DNA of 56,881 bases from Thomasclavelia cocleata (GCF_900102365.1 NZ_FOIN01000014.1:1-56881); one strand, 5' to 3'. Shown: positions 17,973-27,411, counted from the stretch's first letter. Notes: generated from the letters alone by a model not told the origin. A program made the numbers and translations.

Positions 17973-18638
17973 ATGGCGAAAATATTGATTATTGAAGATG
18001 AAATAAAGCTTAGACAGGAGTTAGAAGTTTATCTAAATAATAATGGTTATCAAACAGAAGTAATTGAGTCTTTTGAAAATACTTTAGAACAGATGAATAG
18101 TTTTAATGGGGATCTGATTTTATTAGATATTAACTTACCAAATATAAGTGGACAATTTCTTTGTAAAGAATATCGCAAAGTTTCTAGTAAACCAATCATT
18201 ATTGTTACAAGTAGAAATAATGAAATGGATGAGCTAATGTGTATTAATTATGGTGCAGATGATTTTGTTACTAAGCCATATAATCCTCTGATACTTATAG
18301 CTAGAATTGAGGCTGTTTTAAAACGAATGCAGCCTGCAAGTGAAATTTTAATTAGTTATCAGGATATTAAATTAGATGTATCAAAAAGCAGTATTTTAAA
18401 AGATGATCGAGTAATTGAATTATCTAAAAATGAATTAAAAATATTCTATTATTTGTTACAGCATCGAGGGATAATTAAGTCTCGTGAAAATTTAATGGAG
18501 TATTTATGGGATAGTGATATGTTTGTAGATGATAATACTTTAACTGTTAATATTAATCGTTTACGGAAGAAATTAGAAGATATTGGTTTAAAAGATGTAA
18601 TTCATACAAGAAGAGGTCAAGGGTATATAATCTTATGA
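17973..18638 (+). CDS. OmpR/PhoB-type response regulator (BceR-like)
   Basis: 221 residues: receiver domain (IEDE acidic pocket at 7-10, phospho-acceptor Asp52 in LLDINLP, conserved Lys in TKPYNP) followed by a winged-helix DNA-binding domain (LSKNELKIFYYLLQH, VNINRLRKKL, RGQGYIIL). The stop overlaps the start of the histidine kinase, and a BceAB-type exporter follows, so it most likely belongs to the peptide-antibiotic sensing family (BceR/VirR/GraR). It should activate the ABC genes, probably through the 24-bp palindrome at 19629. The exact inducer cannot be read from sequence. Confidence 0.9.
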   Translation: MAKILIIEDEIKLRQELEVYLNNNGYQTEVIESFENTLEQMNSFNGDLILLDINLPNISGQFLCKEYRKVSSKPIIIVTSRNNEMDELMCINYGADDFVTKPYNPLILIARIEAVLKRMQPASEILISYQDIKLDVSKSSILKDDRVIELSKNELKIFYYLLQHRGIIKSRENLMEYLWDSDMFVDDNTLTVNINRLRKKLEDIGLKDVIHTRRGQGYIIL

Positions 18639-19642
18639 AATTGAGGGAATATTTAAAGGATCAAATCATTAGTATTATTATTATGTCTAGTGTAATTGTG
18701 TTAATCTGGATTATTTTGAGAGCGTTTAATTATTCTGATTTTCTAGTTGTTTATATACCACTATTGATTATTTGTGCGTATTTGTTGATGCTAAGTCATG
18801 ATTATTTTAGAAAGAAAAAGTATTATAATCATTTTACTAATATTTTAGATAATTTAGATGAAAAATATTTAATAACTGAGTTAGTTGAAAAACCTCATTT
18901 TTTAGATGGGAAAATTATGATAGATAATATCTATGAAATAGATAAAGCAATGAAAGAACATTTAAATGAATTATTATATCGTCAAAGTGAGTTAAAAGAG
19001 TATATTGAAATGTGGTGTCATGAAGTTAAAACTCCTGTGGCTACTAGCCAATTAATTATTGAAAATAATTTAAATTTTGTAACTAATAGTATTAAAGAAG
19101 AACTAGTAAAGATTGATGATTATGTTGAACAAGTTTTGTTTTATGCTCGAAGTGAAAATGTTGAAAAAGATTATTTAATCAAGGAGCTTGATTTGAGTGA
19201 TTTAGTAAATTCAGTAATTAAAAGAAATAAAAAAGATTTGATTAATAAGCAAATTAAAATTGAACTTGATAATTTGAATATGAGTGTTGCTAGTGATAAA
19301 AAATGGTTAGAATTTATTTTGAATCAGATTATTAATAATTCCATCAAGTATATTGATAAAGAACCAGTTATTTTATTTAGAGCTAAAAAATATAAAGATC
19401 GAATTGAATTAAATATTCATGATAATGGAATCGGAATTTTAGAGAGTGAGTTAAATCGTGTTTTTGATAAAGGCTTTACTGGTACTATTGGGCGACAAAA
19501 ACAAAAAAGTACTGGGATTGGATTGTATTTATGTAAGAAGCTATGTTTGCGTTTAAATCATGAAATTAAGATAGATTCCAATAATGAAGGCACAACAGTA
19601 ACAATTATATTTCCAGTTAGTTCTTATGTAACCTTACATTAA
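18635..19642 (+). CDS. Intramembrane-sensing histidine kinase (BceS-like)
   Basis: 335 residues, two close membrane helices (about 10-32 and 37-54) with almost no extracellular loop, a DHp domain with His129 in MWCHEVKTPVA, and an HATPase domain (NQIINNSIKY; HDNGIGI; GFTG..GRQKQKSTGIGLYL). This is the intramembrane-sensing kinase architecture of BceS/GraS proteins, which cannot sense peptides alone and depend on the partner transporter. Start codon overlaps the regulator stop by four bases. The last codons lie inside the palindrome at 19629-19652. Confidence 0.9.
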   Translation: MKLREYLKDQIISIIIMSSVIVLIWIILRAFNYSDFLVVYIPLLIICAYLLMLSHDYFRKKKYYNHFTNILDNLDEKYLITELVEKPHFLDGKIMIDNIYEIDKAMKEHLNELLYRQSELKEYIEMWCHEVKTPVATSQLIIENNLNFVTNSIKEELVKIDDYVEQVLFYARSENVEKDYLIKELDLSDLVNSVIKRNKKDLINKQIKIELDNLNMSVASDKKWLEFILNQIINNSIKYIDKEPVILFRAKKYKDRIELNIHDNGIGILESELNRVFDKGFTGTIGRQKQKSTGIGLYLCKKLCLRLNHEIKIDSNNEGTTVTIIFPVSSYVTLH

Positions 19643-19652
19643 TGTAAGGTTA
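19629..19652. promoter_or_regulatory. Perfect 24-bp palindrome between the kinase and the ABC genes (candidate operator)
   Basis: TAACCTTACATT followed at once by its exact reverse complement. It includes the kinase stop codon, ends about 60 bases before the ABC ATPase start and lies upstream of a TATAAT (19690-19695) that has no good -35 box, as expected for an activator-dependent promoter. It could also form a hairpin, but there is no strong T-tract. Confidence 0.65.
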
Positions 19653-19715
19653 TGTTATTTTATTCGATGGTAGAAAAATAATAGATGGTTATAATAGTTA
19701 TTGAGGTGAAGAGAA

Positions 19716-20483
19716 ATGGAAAAAATATTAAGAATTGAAAATATTGAAAAGTATTATGGGAATAAGAATAATATTACCAAAGCAGTTGATAATATTAGTT
19801 TTGACGTTGATGATGGCGAGTTTGTAGCAATTATGGGAGCTAGTGGTAGTGGTAAGAGTACATTATTAAATTGTATTTCAACTATTGATAAAGTTACAAG
19901 TGGGCATATCTATCTAAAAGATGTTGATATTACTAAATTGAAAGGTTATAAACTAACAAAGTTTAGAAGAGATTCATTAGGGTTTATTTTTCAAGATTTT
20001 AATCTTTTAGATACTCTTACTTCATTTGAAAACATTGCATTAGCATTAACGATAAAAAAATCAAATTATAAGAAAATTGATGATAAAGTTAGTGAAATAG
20101 CATCAGCACTTGGAATCAAAGACATTTTAAATAAATACCCATATGAATTATCAGGAGGTCAAAAACAAAGAGTTGCTTGTGCTAGAGCAATTGTTACTAA
20201 TCCTGATTTGATTTTAGCTGACGAGCCAACTGGAGCTCTTGATAGTAAATCAGCTCGTATGTTATTAGATAGTCTTAATGCATTAAATGAAAAGTTAAAT
20301 GCAACTATCTTAATGGTCACTCATGACTCTTTTACAGCAAGTTATGCTGATCGGGTTATTTTTATCAAAGATGGTAAGATTTTTAATGAGATTGTTAAAG
20401 GTGATAATTCACGTAAAGTGTTTTTTAATAGTATTATGGATGTTCAAACATTATTGGGTGGTGAACTAAATGAAGTTATTTAG
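19716..20483 (+). CDS. bceA: ABC transporter ATPase (BceA-like)
   Basis: 255 residues of the MacB/LolD/BceA class. Walker A GASGSGKST at 41-49, Q-loop FQDFNLLDTLT, signature LSGGQKQR, Walker B ILADEPTGALDS and switch His in MVTHDS. It pairs with the FtsX-type permease whose start overlaps its end by 14 bases. Together they should form a BceAB-type complex that both removes cell-wall-active peptides from their lipid targets and signals to the kinase. Substrate unknown. Confidence 0.9.
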   Translation: MEKILRIENIEKYYGNKNNITKAVDNISFDVDDGEFVAIMGASGSGKSTLLNCISTIDKVTSGHIYLKDVDITKLKGYKLTKFRRDSLGFIFQDFNLLDTLTSFENIALALTIKKSNYKKIDDKVSEIASALGIKDILNKYPYELSGGQKQRVACARAIVTNPDLILADEPTGALDSKSARMLLDSLNALNEKLNATILMVTHDSFTASYADRVIFIKDGKIFNEIVKGDNSRKVFFNSIMDVQTLLGGELNEVI

Positions 20484-22470
20484 TTTGGCACTTAGAAACA
20501 TTAAAAAAAGTATTAAAGATTATTCGATTTATTTCATAACGCTGGTTATAGCTGTGGCTATTTTTTATATCTTTAATTCAGTTGATAGCCAAACAGCAAT
20601 GATGTCAATTAGTAAATCGACTATGGAAATTGTTCAAGCTATAGTAAATGTTTTATCTTATATTTCGGTTTTTGTATCTATAGTGTTAGGTTTTTTAATT
20701 GTTTATGCTAATAACTTTTTAATTAAGCGGAGAAAAAAAGAAATTGGGATTTATTTAACATTAGGAATGTCAAAATTTAAGGTTTCAACAGTTTTGGTTT
20801 TAGAAACAATTATTGTTGGGGTTATATCTTTAGGAATTGGATTAATTTTAGGAGTGGGGTTATCTCAATTATTGTCAATTTTTACAGCTAAATTATTTGA
20901 GGCTGATATGACTAAATTTACGTTTGTGTTTTCTAGTGGAGCAATGGTATCAGCTATTATTAATTTTAGTTTTATTTATGTTATTGTTATGATCTTTAAT
21001 ATTATTACTTTAAATCGTTTTAAATTAATTGATTTATTGTATGCGAATCGTAAAAATGAAAAAGTTAAAATAAAGAATGGCTGGTTGATTTTTACTATTT
21101 TTATTGTTTCAGTAGTTTTAATTGGTTATGCATATAAGTTATTATATGATGGGGCTTTACTTGTTGTTGGAAGAGATTTTCTAATTATGATTATATTAGG
21201 TTCGATTGGAACATTCTTATTTTTCTTATCTGTATCAGGATTTTTATTAAAAGTAGTTCAGATGCGAAAAAAAGTTTATTACAAGGGTTTAAATATGTTT
21301 ATTTTAAAACAAGTAAACAATAAAATTAATACACATGTTGTATCAACAACTGTTATTTCATTGATGCTTTTACTTACAATAGGAATTTTATCTTCATCAT
21401 TAGCAATGGCTTCAGCAATGAATGCTTCTTATATCGATAATTGTCCTAGTGATATTACAGTACTTTTTTTAGATATAGAATCATTACAAAAATTAAAACA
21501 AGAACCATCTTATCAAAGAATTGTTAAACATGATTATCAATTTAGTTATTTAAACTTAAAAGGACTAAGTCAAGGTGATTTTATCAGTCCTAAAAATGAT
21601 ATGTATAAACAAATGGATATTTTAAAAGAACAGCCAATGAAAGTAATCAAAGAAAGTGATTATAATCAAATCATGTCTTTAAATGGAAAAACAGATAAAA
21701 AGATTCATTTAGCAAATAATCAGTATCAACTAGTAGCAACATTACCAATGGCTTTAGAATGCTATAATCAGTTTTTAGAAGATAATAGTACAATTAAAGT
21801 TGGTGAAACAACATTAACTAGTTTAACTAATCAAGTTGTTGAATTATCAATTACTAATAGTAGTGGTAATGAGGGATTTATTGTTGTAAGTGATGAAATT
21901 GTAAATAAATATGGTCAAATACCAAAAATGTCAGAAATTTATTTAGTTGGTAATTATGAAGGTGATAAAGAAGTAAGTGAAGAAAAATTTCAAGATTTTA
22001 TATCTATTTTTAATAAACAAATAGAAGCTGAGGGACATCAAATTAATTCTTTTACTCGAATTGAATTAGGAGAGGCTAATATTGGAACAAGTGCACTATT
22101 TACTTTTGTGGGATTATATTTGGGAATTGTTTTTGCTCTAGCAAGTGGTACTGTTTTAGCGATTGAACAATTATCAGAATCATCTGATAATAAGGAGCGT
22201 TATTGTATCTTAGGACAATTAGGCGCAAGTAGGCCAATGGTTAATTGCAGTTTGTTAGTACAGATTGGAATTACTTTTATGTTCCCATTAGTTGTTGCTT
22301 TAGTTCATAGTTTTGTAGCTCTAAATGAAATAAATTATATAATTAATTTAATGGCAAGTATAAATATAGCTGATAATATTTTAATCACGACTATCTTTAT
22401 TATTATAGTATATGGTGGTTATTATTTAGCGACATATCTTGCAAGTAATCGGATTATTAATGAACAATAG
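20470..22470 (+). CDS. bceB: FtsX-type ABC permease (BceB-like)
   Basis: 666 residues with about ten membrane helices: one near the N-terminus, clusters at about 55-80, 100-175, 200-265 and 285-320, and three at the C-terminus. A large extracellular domain of roughly 200 residues (about 325-535) separates helices 7 and 8, which is the diagnostic BceB layout and the presumed peptide-binding and sensory part. IKRRKKEIGIYLTLGMSK and NKERYCILGQLGASR are the conserved FtsX-type coupling segments. It is the last gene of the module and a terminator follows. Confidence 0.9.
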   Translation: MKLFSLALRNIKKSIKDYSIYFITLVIAVAIFYIFNSVDSQTAMMSISKSTMEIVQAIVNVLSYISVFVSIVLGFLIVYANNFLIKRRKKEIGIYLTLGMSKFKVSTVLVLETIIVGVISLGIGLILGVGLSQLLSIFTAKLFEADMTKFTFVFSSGAMVSAIINFSFIYVIVMIFNIITLNRFKLIDLLYANRKNEKVKIKNGWLIFTIFIVSVVLIGYAYKLLYDGALLVVGRDFLIMIILGSIGTFLFFLSVSGFLLKVVQMRKKVYYKGLNMFILKQVNNKINTHVVSTTVISLMLLLTIGILSSSLAMASAMNASYIDNCPSDITVLFLDIESLQKLKQEPSYQRIVKHDYQFSYLNLKGLSQGDFISPKNDMYKQMDILKEQPMKVIKESDYNQIMSLNGKTDKKIHLANNQYQLVATLPMALECYNQFLEDNSTIKVGETTLTSLTNQVVELSITNSSGNEGFIVVSDEIVNKYGQIPKMSEIYLVGNYEGDKEVSEEKFQDFISIFNKQIEAEGHQINSFTRIELGEANIGTSALFTFVGLYLGIVFALASGTVLAIEQLSESSDNKERYCILGQLGASRPMVNCSLLVQIGITFMFPLVVALVHSFVALNEINYIINLMASINIADNILITTIFIIIVYGGYYLATYLASNRIINEQ

Positions 22471-22490
22471 ATTATTTATATAAATAATTT

Positions 22491-22548
22491 TAGGCTATTG
22501 ACAAAGTTAGTTTTTAAAACGATCTTTGTTATATAGCCTTTTATTTTT
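22491..22548 (+). terminator. Terminator after the ABC permease
   Basis: GGCTATTGACAAAG and CTTTGTTATATAGCC form an interrupted stem, followed by TTTTATTTTTT. Confidence 0.85.
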
Positions 22549-22689
22549 TATATATAGTATTTATATTTAATAAGTTGATACAAACTATATTGAACATTTA
22601 TATATGTTATTAGATAATTATAATATGATATTTTGAAATCTTTACATTATTAATTGGCTATGTTTATAATAATTTAGTGGGGTGATAGA

Positions 22690-23307
22690 ATGAAAAGAAG
22701 AAAACCAGTTATTTATGATTTAAATGAATGTTGTTTTCATGAAGTTGAAGATAATTATTATCAATGCTTATTTACAGAGAATCCATTAGGTTTAATAACT
22801 GTTAAAGATATGACAATAGAGGAGTGCAAGTTTGTAAAAATTGATTTTAGTTTGATTAAACTTATTAATACTCATATAGTTGATTGTATTTTTGAAAATT
22901 GTGATTTATCAAATTTAGAGTTTAATAAAATTAGTATCCATCGTTGTCAATTTATTAATTGTAAAATGACAGGAGTGAATTTTATTAATTGTTCTTTACA
23001 TGATCTTTTATTTAAAGGGGTACAAGGGAGATATTTGAATATCAGTCTTGGTAATATTCGTAATGTTGATTTTGTTGATACAGTGCTTGATGAGAGTAGT
23101 TTTATGGAAGTTGATGTTAAAAATTTGATATTTAATCAAGTTAGTTTTATTGGTGGAGAAATTTTTAAAACGGGATTAAAGGGTATGGATTTTAAAACAA
23201 CAAATATAGAAGGAATAAGAATTGATAATTATAGTTTAAAGGGAGTTCATGTTGATATGTATCAAGCGATTGCTTTAGCGAGTTTATTGGGAATCATAGT
23301 TGATTAA
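22690..23307 (+). CDS. Pentapeptide-repeat protein
   Basis: 205 residues made mostly of tandem A(D/N)LxX-type units with Phe or Leu at the centre (FENCDLSNLEF, FINCKMTGVNFINC, NVDFVDTVLDESSF), which fold as a right-handed beta-helix. No signal peptide or membrane segment. The helix is capped by GVHVDMYQAIALASLLGIIVD, an ending seen on many Firmicute pentapeptide proteins. Relatives include Qnr-type gyrase protectors, but most have no known function and none is claimed. It stands alone between two terminators or promoters, with a GGGGTGATAG ribosome site. Confidence 0.85.
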   Translation: MKRRKPVIYDLNECCFHEVEDNYYQCLFTENPLGLITVKDMTIEECKFVKIDFSLIKLINTHIVDCIFENCDLSNLEFNKISIHRCQFINCKMTGVNFINCSLHDLLFKGVQGRYLNISLGNIRNVDFVDTVLDESSFMEVDVKNLIFNQVSFIGGEIFKTGLKGMDFKTTNIEGIRIDNYSLKGVHVDMYQAIALASLLGIIVD

Positions 23308-23372
23308 ATATATTGATAAAAAATAGAAATTATGGCTATATAAGCACCATTTTATCTCAATTAAAAAAAATA

Positions 23373-23400
23373 ATGACAAAATGCAATTCTGTGATATAAT
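23373..23400 (+). promoter_or_regulatory. Promoter of typA
   Basis: ATGACA, a 16-base spacer and TATAAT, 27 bases upstream of the start codon; the ribosome site is AGAGAGG. Confidence 0.6.
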
Positions 23401-23427
23401 GATAAAGTTATAAGAGAGGTTGAGTAA

Positions 23428-25251
23428 ATGAAAATAAGAAATATTGCGATAATTGCCCATGTAGATCACGGTAAAACAACATTGGTAGATCAATTGTTAA
23501 AGCTATCAGGTACATTTAGAGATAATGAGCAAATAGCAGAAAGAGCAATGGATAGTAATGCAATTGAACGTGAACGAGGAATTACTATTTTAGCTAAAAA
23601 TACAGCGATTAATTATAAAGATTATCGAATTAATATTATGGATACTCCAGGTCATGCTGATTTTGGTGGTGAAGTTGAAAGAATCATGAATATGGTTGAT
23701 GGGGTATTATTAGTGGTTGATGCATATGAAGGTACAATGCCTCAAACACGTTTTGTTTTAAAAAAAGCACTTGCTGCTAAGGTTAAACCAATTGTAGTTA
23801 TTAATAAGGTAGATAGACCAGTAGTAAGAATTCAAGAAGTAATGGATGAAGTATTAGAATTATTTATGGAATTAGGAGCAGATGATGCTCAATTAGAATT
23901 CCCGACAATTTTTACTTCAGCATTACAAGGAACATCAAGTCTGGCTCCTGAATTATCAACACAAGAACCAAATATGGATTGTTTATTGGATATGATTATA
24001 AGTGAAATTCCAGAACCATTGGTAGATGAAGAAGGACCACTACAATTCCAACCAGCTTTATTAGATTATAATGATTATGTTGGAAGAATTGGAATTGGTA
24101 GAATCCAACGAGGTAAAATAAGAGTTAATGAAAGTGTTACATGTGTACGTGCAGATGGTACACATAGTCAATTTAGAATTCAAAAATTATTTGGATTCAT
24201 TGGATTACATCGAATTGAAATAGAAGAAGCTGAAGCAGGAGATATTGTAGCTATAGCTGGATTAGCTGATATTGGTGTTGGTGAAACCGTATGTACAACT
24301 GGGAAGGAAGAAGCATTACCTTTATTAAAGGTAGACGAACCGACAATACAGATGGTATTTGGTACTAATACTTCACCGTTTGCAGGTAAAGATGGTAAGT
24401 TTGTTACTGCTCGACAAATAGAAGAAAGATTGTTTAAAGAAACTAATCGAGATGTTTCTTTAAAGATTGAAAGAATTCCTAACAGTGAAGAGTGGATTGT
24501 TTCTGGACGTGGAGAATTACATTTATCAATCTTAATTGAAAATATGCGACGTGAGGGTTATGAACTACAAGTATCTAAACCTAAAGTAATTGTTAAAGAG
24601 ATCAATGGGGTAATATGTGAACCATATGAAGAAGTAAATATTGAGGCTCCTGATGATTGTATTGGTAATGTTATTGAATCATTGGGATATCGTCGTGGTA
24701 TACTTGAAAATATGGTTAGTAATGATGGACAAACAAGTGTTACATATACAATTCCTTCAAGAGGTATGATAGGTTTTATGACAAACTTTTTAACAATGAC
24801 TAAAGGATATGGGATAATATCACATTCATTTTTAGAGTATCGTCCGATGGAAGGTGATGCTGTTGGTGAAAGAGCACTTGGTGTTTTGGTGTCAATTGAT
24901 AGCGGTCAAACAACTGCTTATGCTTTAGGGGGGGTTGAAGATCGTGGAGTAATGTTTATTGGTCCTGGAGTAGATGTTTATGAAGGAATGATTGTTGGTG
25001 AACATAGTCGTGATAATGACTTAGTTGTTAATGTAACAAAGGGTAAACAATTAACAAATACACGTTCTTCTTCAAAAGATTCAACAGTTGTATTAAAAAG
25101 ACCACGTGTTTTCAATTTAGAAGCTTGTCTTGATTATATTAATGATGATGAATTAGTTGAAGTAACACCAGAAAATATTCGATTAAGAAAACGTTATTTA
25201 ACAGAACAAGAACGTAAACAGCAAAATCGATTAAAAGCAAAAGAACAATAA
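23428..25251 (+). CDS. typA: Ribosome-associated GTPase TypA/BipA
   Basis: 607 residues, the usual length. Translation-factor GTPase: G1 AHVDHGKTT (10-18), G2 region RERGITILAKN, G3 DTPGHADFGG, G4 NKVDRP, then EF-G-like domains and the TypA-specific C-terminal domain (SRGMIGFMTNFLTMTKGYGI, TNTRSSSKDSTVVLKRPR). It acts on the ribosome in the cytoplasm and helps large-subunit assembly and growth under stress. Single gene with its own promoter and a strong terminator. It is the most conserved host gene in the window and the best one here for placing the organism. Confidence 0.98.
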   Translation: MKIRNIAIIAHVDHGKTTLVDQLLKLSGTFRDNEQIAERAMDSNAIERERGITILAKNTAINYKDYRINIMDTPGHADFGGEVERIMNMVDGVLLVVDAYEGTMPQTRFVLKKALAAKVKPIVVINKVDRPVVRIQEVMDEVLELFMELGADDAQLEFPTIFTSALQGTSSLAPELSTQEPNMDCLLDMIISEIPEPLVDEEGPLQFQPALLDYNDYVGRIGIGRIQRGKIRVNESVTCVRADGTHSQFRIQKLFGFIGLHRIEIEEAEAGDIVAIAGLADIGVGETVCTTGKEEALPLLKVDEPTIQMVFGTNTSPFAGKDGKFVTARQIEERLFKETNRDVSLKIERIPNSEEWIVSGRGELHLSILIENMRREGYELQVSKPKVIVKEINGVICEPYEEVNIEAPDDCIGNVIESLGYRRGILENMVSNDGQTSVTYTIPSRGMIGFMTNFLTMTKGYGIISHSFLEYRPMEGDAVGERALGVLVSIDSGQTTAYALGGVEDRGVMFIGPGVDVYEGMIVGEHSRDNDLVVNVTKGKQLTNTRSSSKDSTVVLKRPRVFNLEACLDYINDDELVEVTPENIRLRKRYLTEQERKQQNRLKAKEQ

Positions 25252-25268
25252 TGTTTGTTGTTAAATAA

Positions 25269-25317
25269 GAAAGGTCTTTAAGTTTTAACAAATCTTGTTA
25301 AAACTCAGAGGCCTTTT
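25269..25317 (+). terminator. Terminator after typA
   Basis: AGTTTTAACAA (25281-25291) pairs with TTGTTAAAACT (25295-25305), extended by AAAGGTCTTT/AGAGGCCTTT and a T-tract. Confidence 0.9.
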
Positions 25318-25385
25318 TATAATTGGTTGTTATCTTAGGTTTAATTATTTTAAGTGATTAAAAAGTAATAAAATTATGTGACACA

Positions 25386-25568
25386 CTTTTTGGATTAACA
25401 ACATTATTAGTAGTAAATATACCAGCAGTTCATTTAGATACTGAACTAATAGAATTGAATGATAAACAAATACAAGCAGCAGATGTCAACAAAGATGGAA
25501 GTGTGGATTTTTTAGATGCTATTCAAATATTAAGGTATGATGCTGAATTGATTAATAGTTTTGATTAA
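25386..25568 (+). pseudogene. Dockerin-domain relic with a signal-peptide-like segment
   Basis: The frame reads LFGLTTLLVVNIPAVHL (signal-peptide-like), a short linker, then AADVNKDGSVDFLDAIQILRY and a stop. DVNKDGxVDxxDAxxILRY is the calcium-binding half-motif of a type I dockerin. Only one of the usual two halves is present. No start codon is available in frame before the upstream stop, so this is probably the remains of a secreted dockerin protein whose catalytic part was deleted. In clostridial GH84 toxins, FIVAR-dockerin modules bind cohesins of partner enzymes, which makes it relevant next to the FIVAR glycosidases. Confidence 0.7.
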
Positions 25569-25978
25569 TAGATTAAAAAAATATATAGTTGATTTATAAA
25601 TATTATATATTTAGTGATTAAATACATATATTCATAGAAGGGGATATTGTTGTTGAAAGGGCTGATATATAGATATGTGATAGAAGCTATAAATTGATAG
25701 AAATAACTTTTGAAGGGACAATTGAAGTATGATGGGATTGATAAAATAAGGGATCAGAACATATAATATTATTTTCAAATAAAGGGTTTCAAAAAAAGCA
25801 TGTGTTAAACAGTATTGCGTTTTGTCTTTTATATAGTTCTTTTTCAATTATTTGTACATAAATATAAAAATAGGTTTGTTACCTTTATATGTACTTTAAT
25901 GCTGTTTATATTTTTTAGGATATAACCAATATATTATTTGTTGTATATGATTATAAAAATTTGATTTTTAAAAGTAAG
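25569..25978. other. AT-rich spacer without recognised genes
   Basis: Between the dockerin relic and the Rpn-type gene. Reading frames are short and lack ribosome sites. Nothing else was recognised. Confidence 0.5.
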
Positions 25979-26011
25979 CCTCCTGATTATTTTGTATAAA
26001 ATAATAGGAGG
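25979..26011 (+). promoter_or_regulatory. Hairpin that sequesters the ribosome-binding site of the Rpn-type gene
   Basis: CCTCCT (25979-25984), a bulged G, ATTATTTT, loop GTAT, AAAATAAT and AGGAGG (26006-26011). The 3' arm is the ribosome-binding site, eight bases before the ATG at 26020. Transcripts reading through from outside would fold the site away, a known trick for limiting transposase translation. Confidence 0.75.
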
Positions 26012-26019
26012 ATTATTGT

Positions 26020-26970
26020 ATGAGTGAAGTAATTGGTTATCAAAATGATTTAGTTAAATTTAATAACGATCTTTTCTTTAAATATCTTCTTTCCAGAGAT
26101 ACTGCTGAATCTAAAATGTTAAGAAAGTACATTGTTAAACTCGTTACCAATATCGACTGTAAAAAAATGATTGTTAAAAATCCTGAAATCAATCAAAATA
26201 CTGTTCTTGCTAAAAATATTATTTTAGATATTTGTGCTGTTGATGAAACTGGCAGAGTTATTGATATAGAAATGCAGATGGCAGGCAACAGTAGCAGTGA
26301 ATCAGCAAGATTTCAGTTTTATGGAGCCAGACTTCTAGTAGAACAGTTAGATGCTGGTGAGAAGTATAATATGTTAAGACCAGTATATCAAATCATCTTT
26401 ATCAATGATGATGACGATTGTTTGATTAGGGATTATGCATATAGAGACAGTAAAGGAAGGATGGAAAAAGGTAATTTAAACTATCGCTATTTTATTAAGA
26501 TGAAACATATTGAAAAGATTCTAAAAGAAAAAGAAGTTAAAGAACTAAGTGATTTAGAAAGGTTATGTTATCTGTTTATAAAGAATGAATATACTGGTAT
26601 AATAAAAGAGAAAGAAGAAGACATAATCGGGATGGTGATAAAGATGTATAACAAGTTTAGAAATAATGAGCCAATGTGGTCAATAGCAAATCAGTTAGCA
26701 TTAGCGAGAATAAGAACAGAATCATTTAAAGATGAGTATCACAGTAAGGGATTAGAAGAAGGAATTGAAATAGGGATAAAACAAGGGCTTGAAAAAGGAA
26801 AAAAAGTGATGTTTGAAATGACTAAAGAACTGATTGAAGGAAGATATCATCAGGAATGTAGAGAATGGATAGAAGGATTAAGTGAAAAACAGTTAAGGTT
26901 AATAAACAAATATATATTTGAAGAAGATGAATTTGAAGCATTTAAACAAAGGATAGATAATAGTAATTAG
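26020..26970 (+). CDS. Rpn-family recombination-promoting nuclease / PD-(D/E)XK transposase-like protein
   Basis: 316 residues. N-terminal PD-(D/E)XK nuclease fold with the FNNDLFFKYLLS opening and active-site pattern Asp70 (IILDICAVD) and Glu84-x-Gln86 (IDIEMQM), followed by a helical part and the KGLEEGIEIGIKQGLEKGKK tail typical of this family. Rpn proteins of E. coli are RecA-independent recombination-promoting endonucleases; the Firmicute members are often annotated as putative transposases. It is a single gene with its ribosome site locked in a hairpin. No terminal repeats were found, so whether it is mobile is open. Confidence 0.88.
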   Translation: MSEVIGYQNDLVKFNNDLFFKYLLSRDTAESKMLRKYIVKLVTNIDCKKMIVKNPEINQNTVLAKNIILDICAVDETGRVIDIEMQMAGNSSSESARFQFYGARLLVEQLDAGEKYNMLRPVYQIIFINDDDDCLIRDYAYRDSKGRMEKGNLNYRYFIKMKHIEKILKEKEVKELSDLERLCYLFIKNEYTGIIKEKEEDIIGMVIKMYNKFRNNEPMWSIANQLALARIRTESFKDEYHSKGLEEGIEIGIKQGLEKGKKVMFEMTKELIEGRYHQECREWIEGLSEKQLRLINKYIFEEDEFEAFKQRIDNSN

Positions 26971-27382
26971 TGTTTAAAAGACAATTGAGGATTTTTAAAT
27001 TGTTTCTTACAGAAATTTATTTTAAATTTAATTACTATTGTTTGTACTCAAATATAAAGTAGATTTGCAGTTTTAGGTGGAAAAGAATAGATAATTCTAA
27101 TATTGGAATCTTGTGGATCGTTTCATATGTGGATGTAGCAGAGATATTAGTTAAAATAACACTAGTTTCTTTATATAATTAACCAACTTTTATGGCACAG
27201 CTAGGAATAATATCTAAACTAATAAAATAAACATCATGTAATACTGTAAATGGTTGTGTTATTATAATTTATTTACTAATAAAAATGGCAAAATAGTTTA
27301 TAAAATCTATCTTATGGTTTTTTTAGTAGATGTAAATGGTAATATTTAACAACATTTATTTAATTTTATTTTATGGTTAATA
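26971..27382. other. AT-rich spacer after the Rpn-type gene
   Basis: No gene supported. A weak ACAATT/AATTGT hairpin sits just after the stop codon and may act as a terminator. The rest shows nothing recognisable until the promoter at 27383. Confidence 0.45.
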
Positions 27383-27411
27383 TTGACATTATTTATGTAA
27401 GTATTTAAAAT
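27383..27411 (+). promoter_or_regulatory. Strong sigma-A-type promoter of the GH3 leader
   Basis: Consensus TTGACA, a 17-base spacer and TAAAAT. Transcription would start near 27418, giving a leader of about 90 bases that contains a RAT-like site and a terminator before the GH3 gene. Confidence 0.8.
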
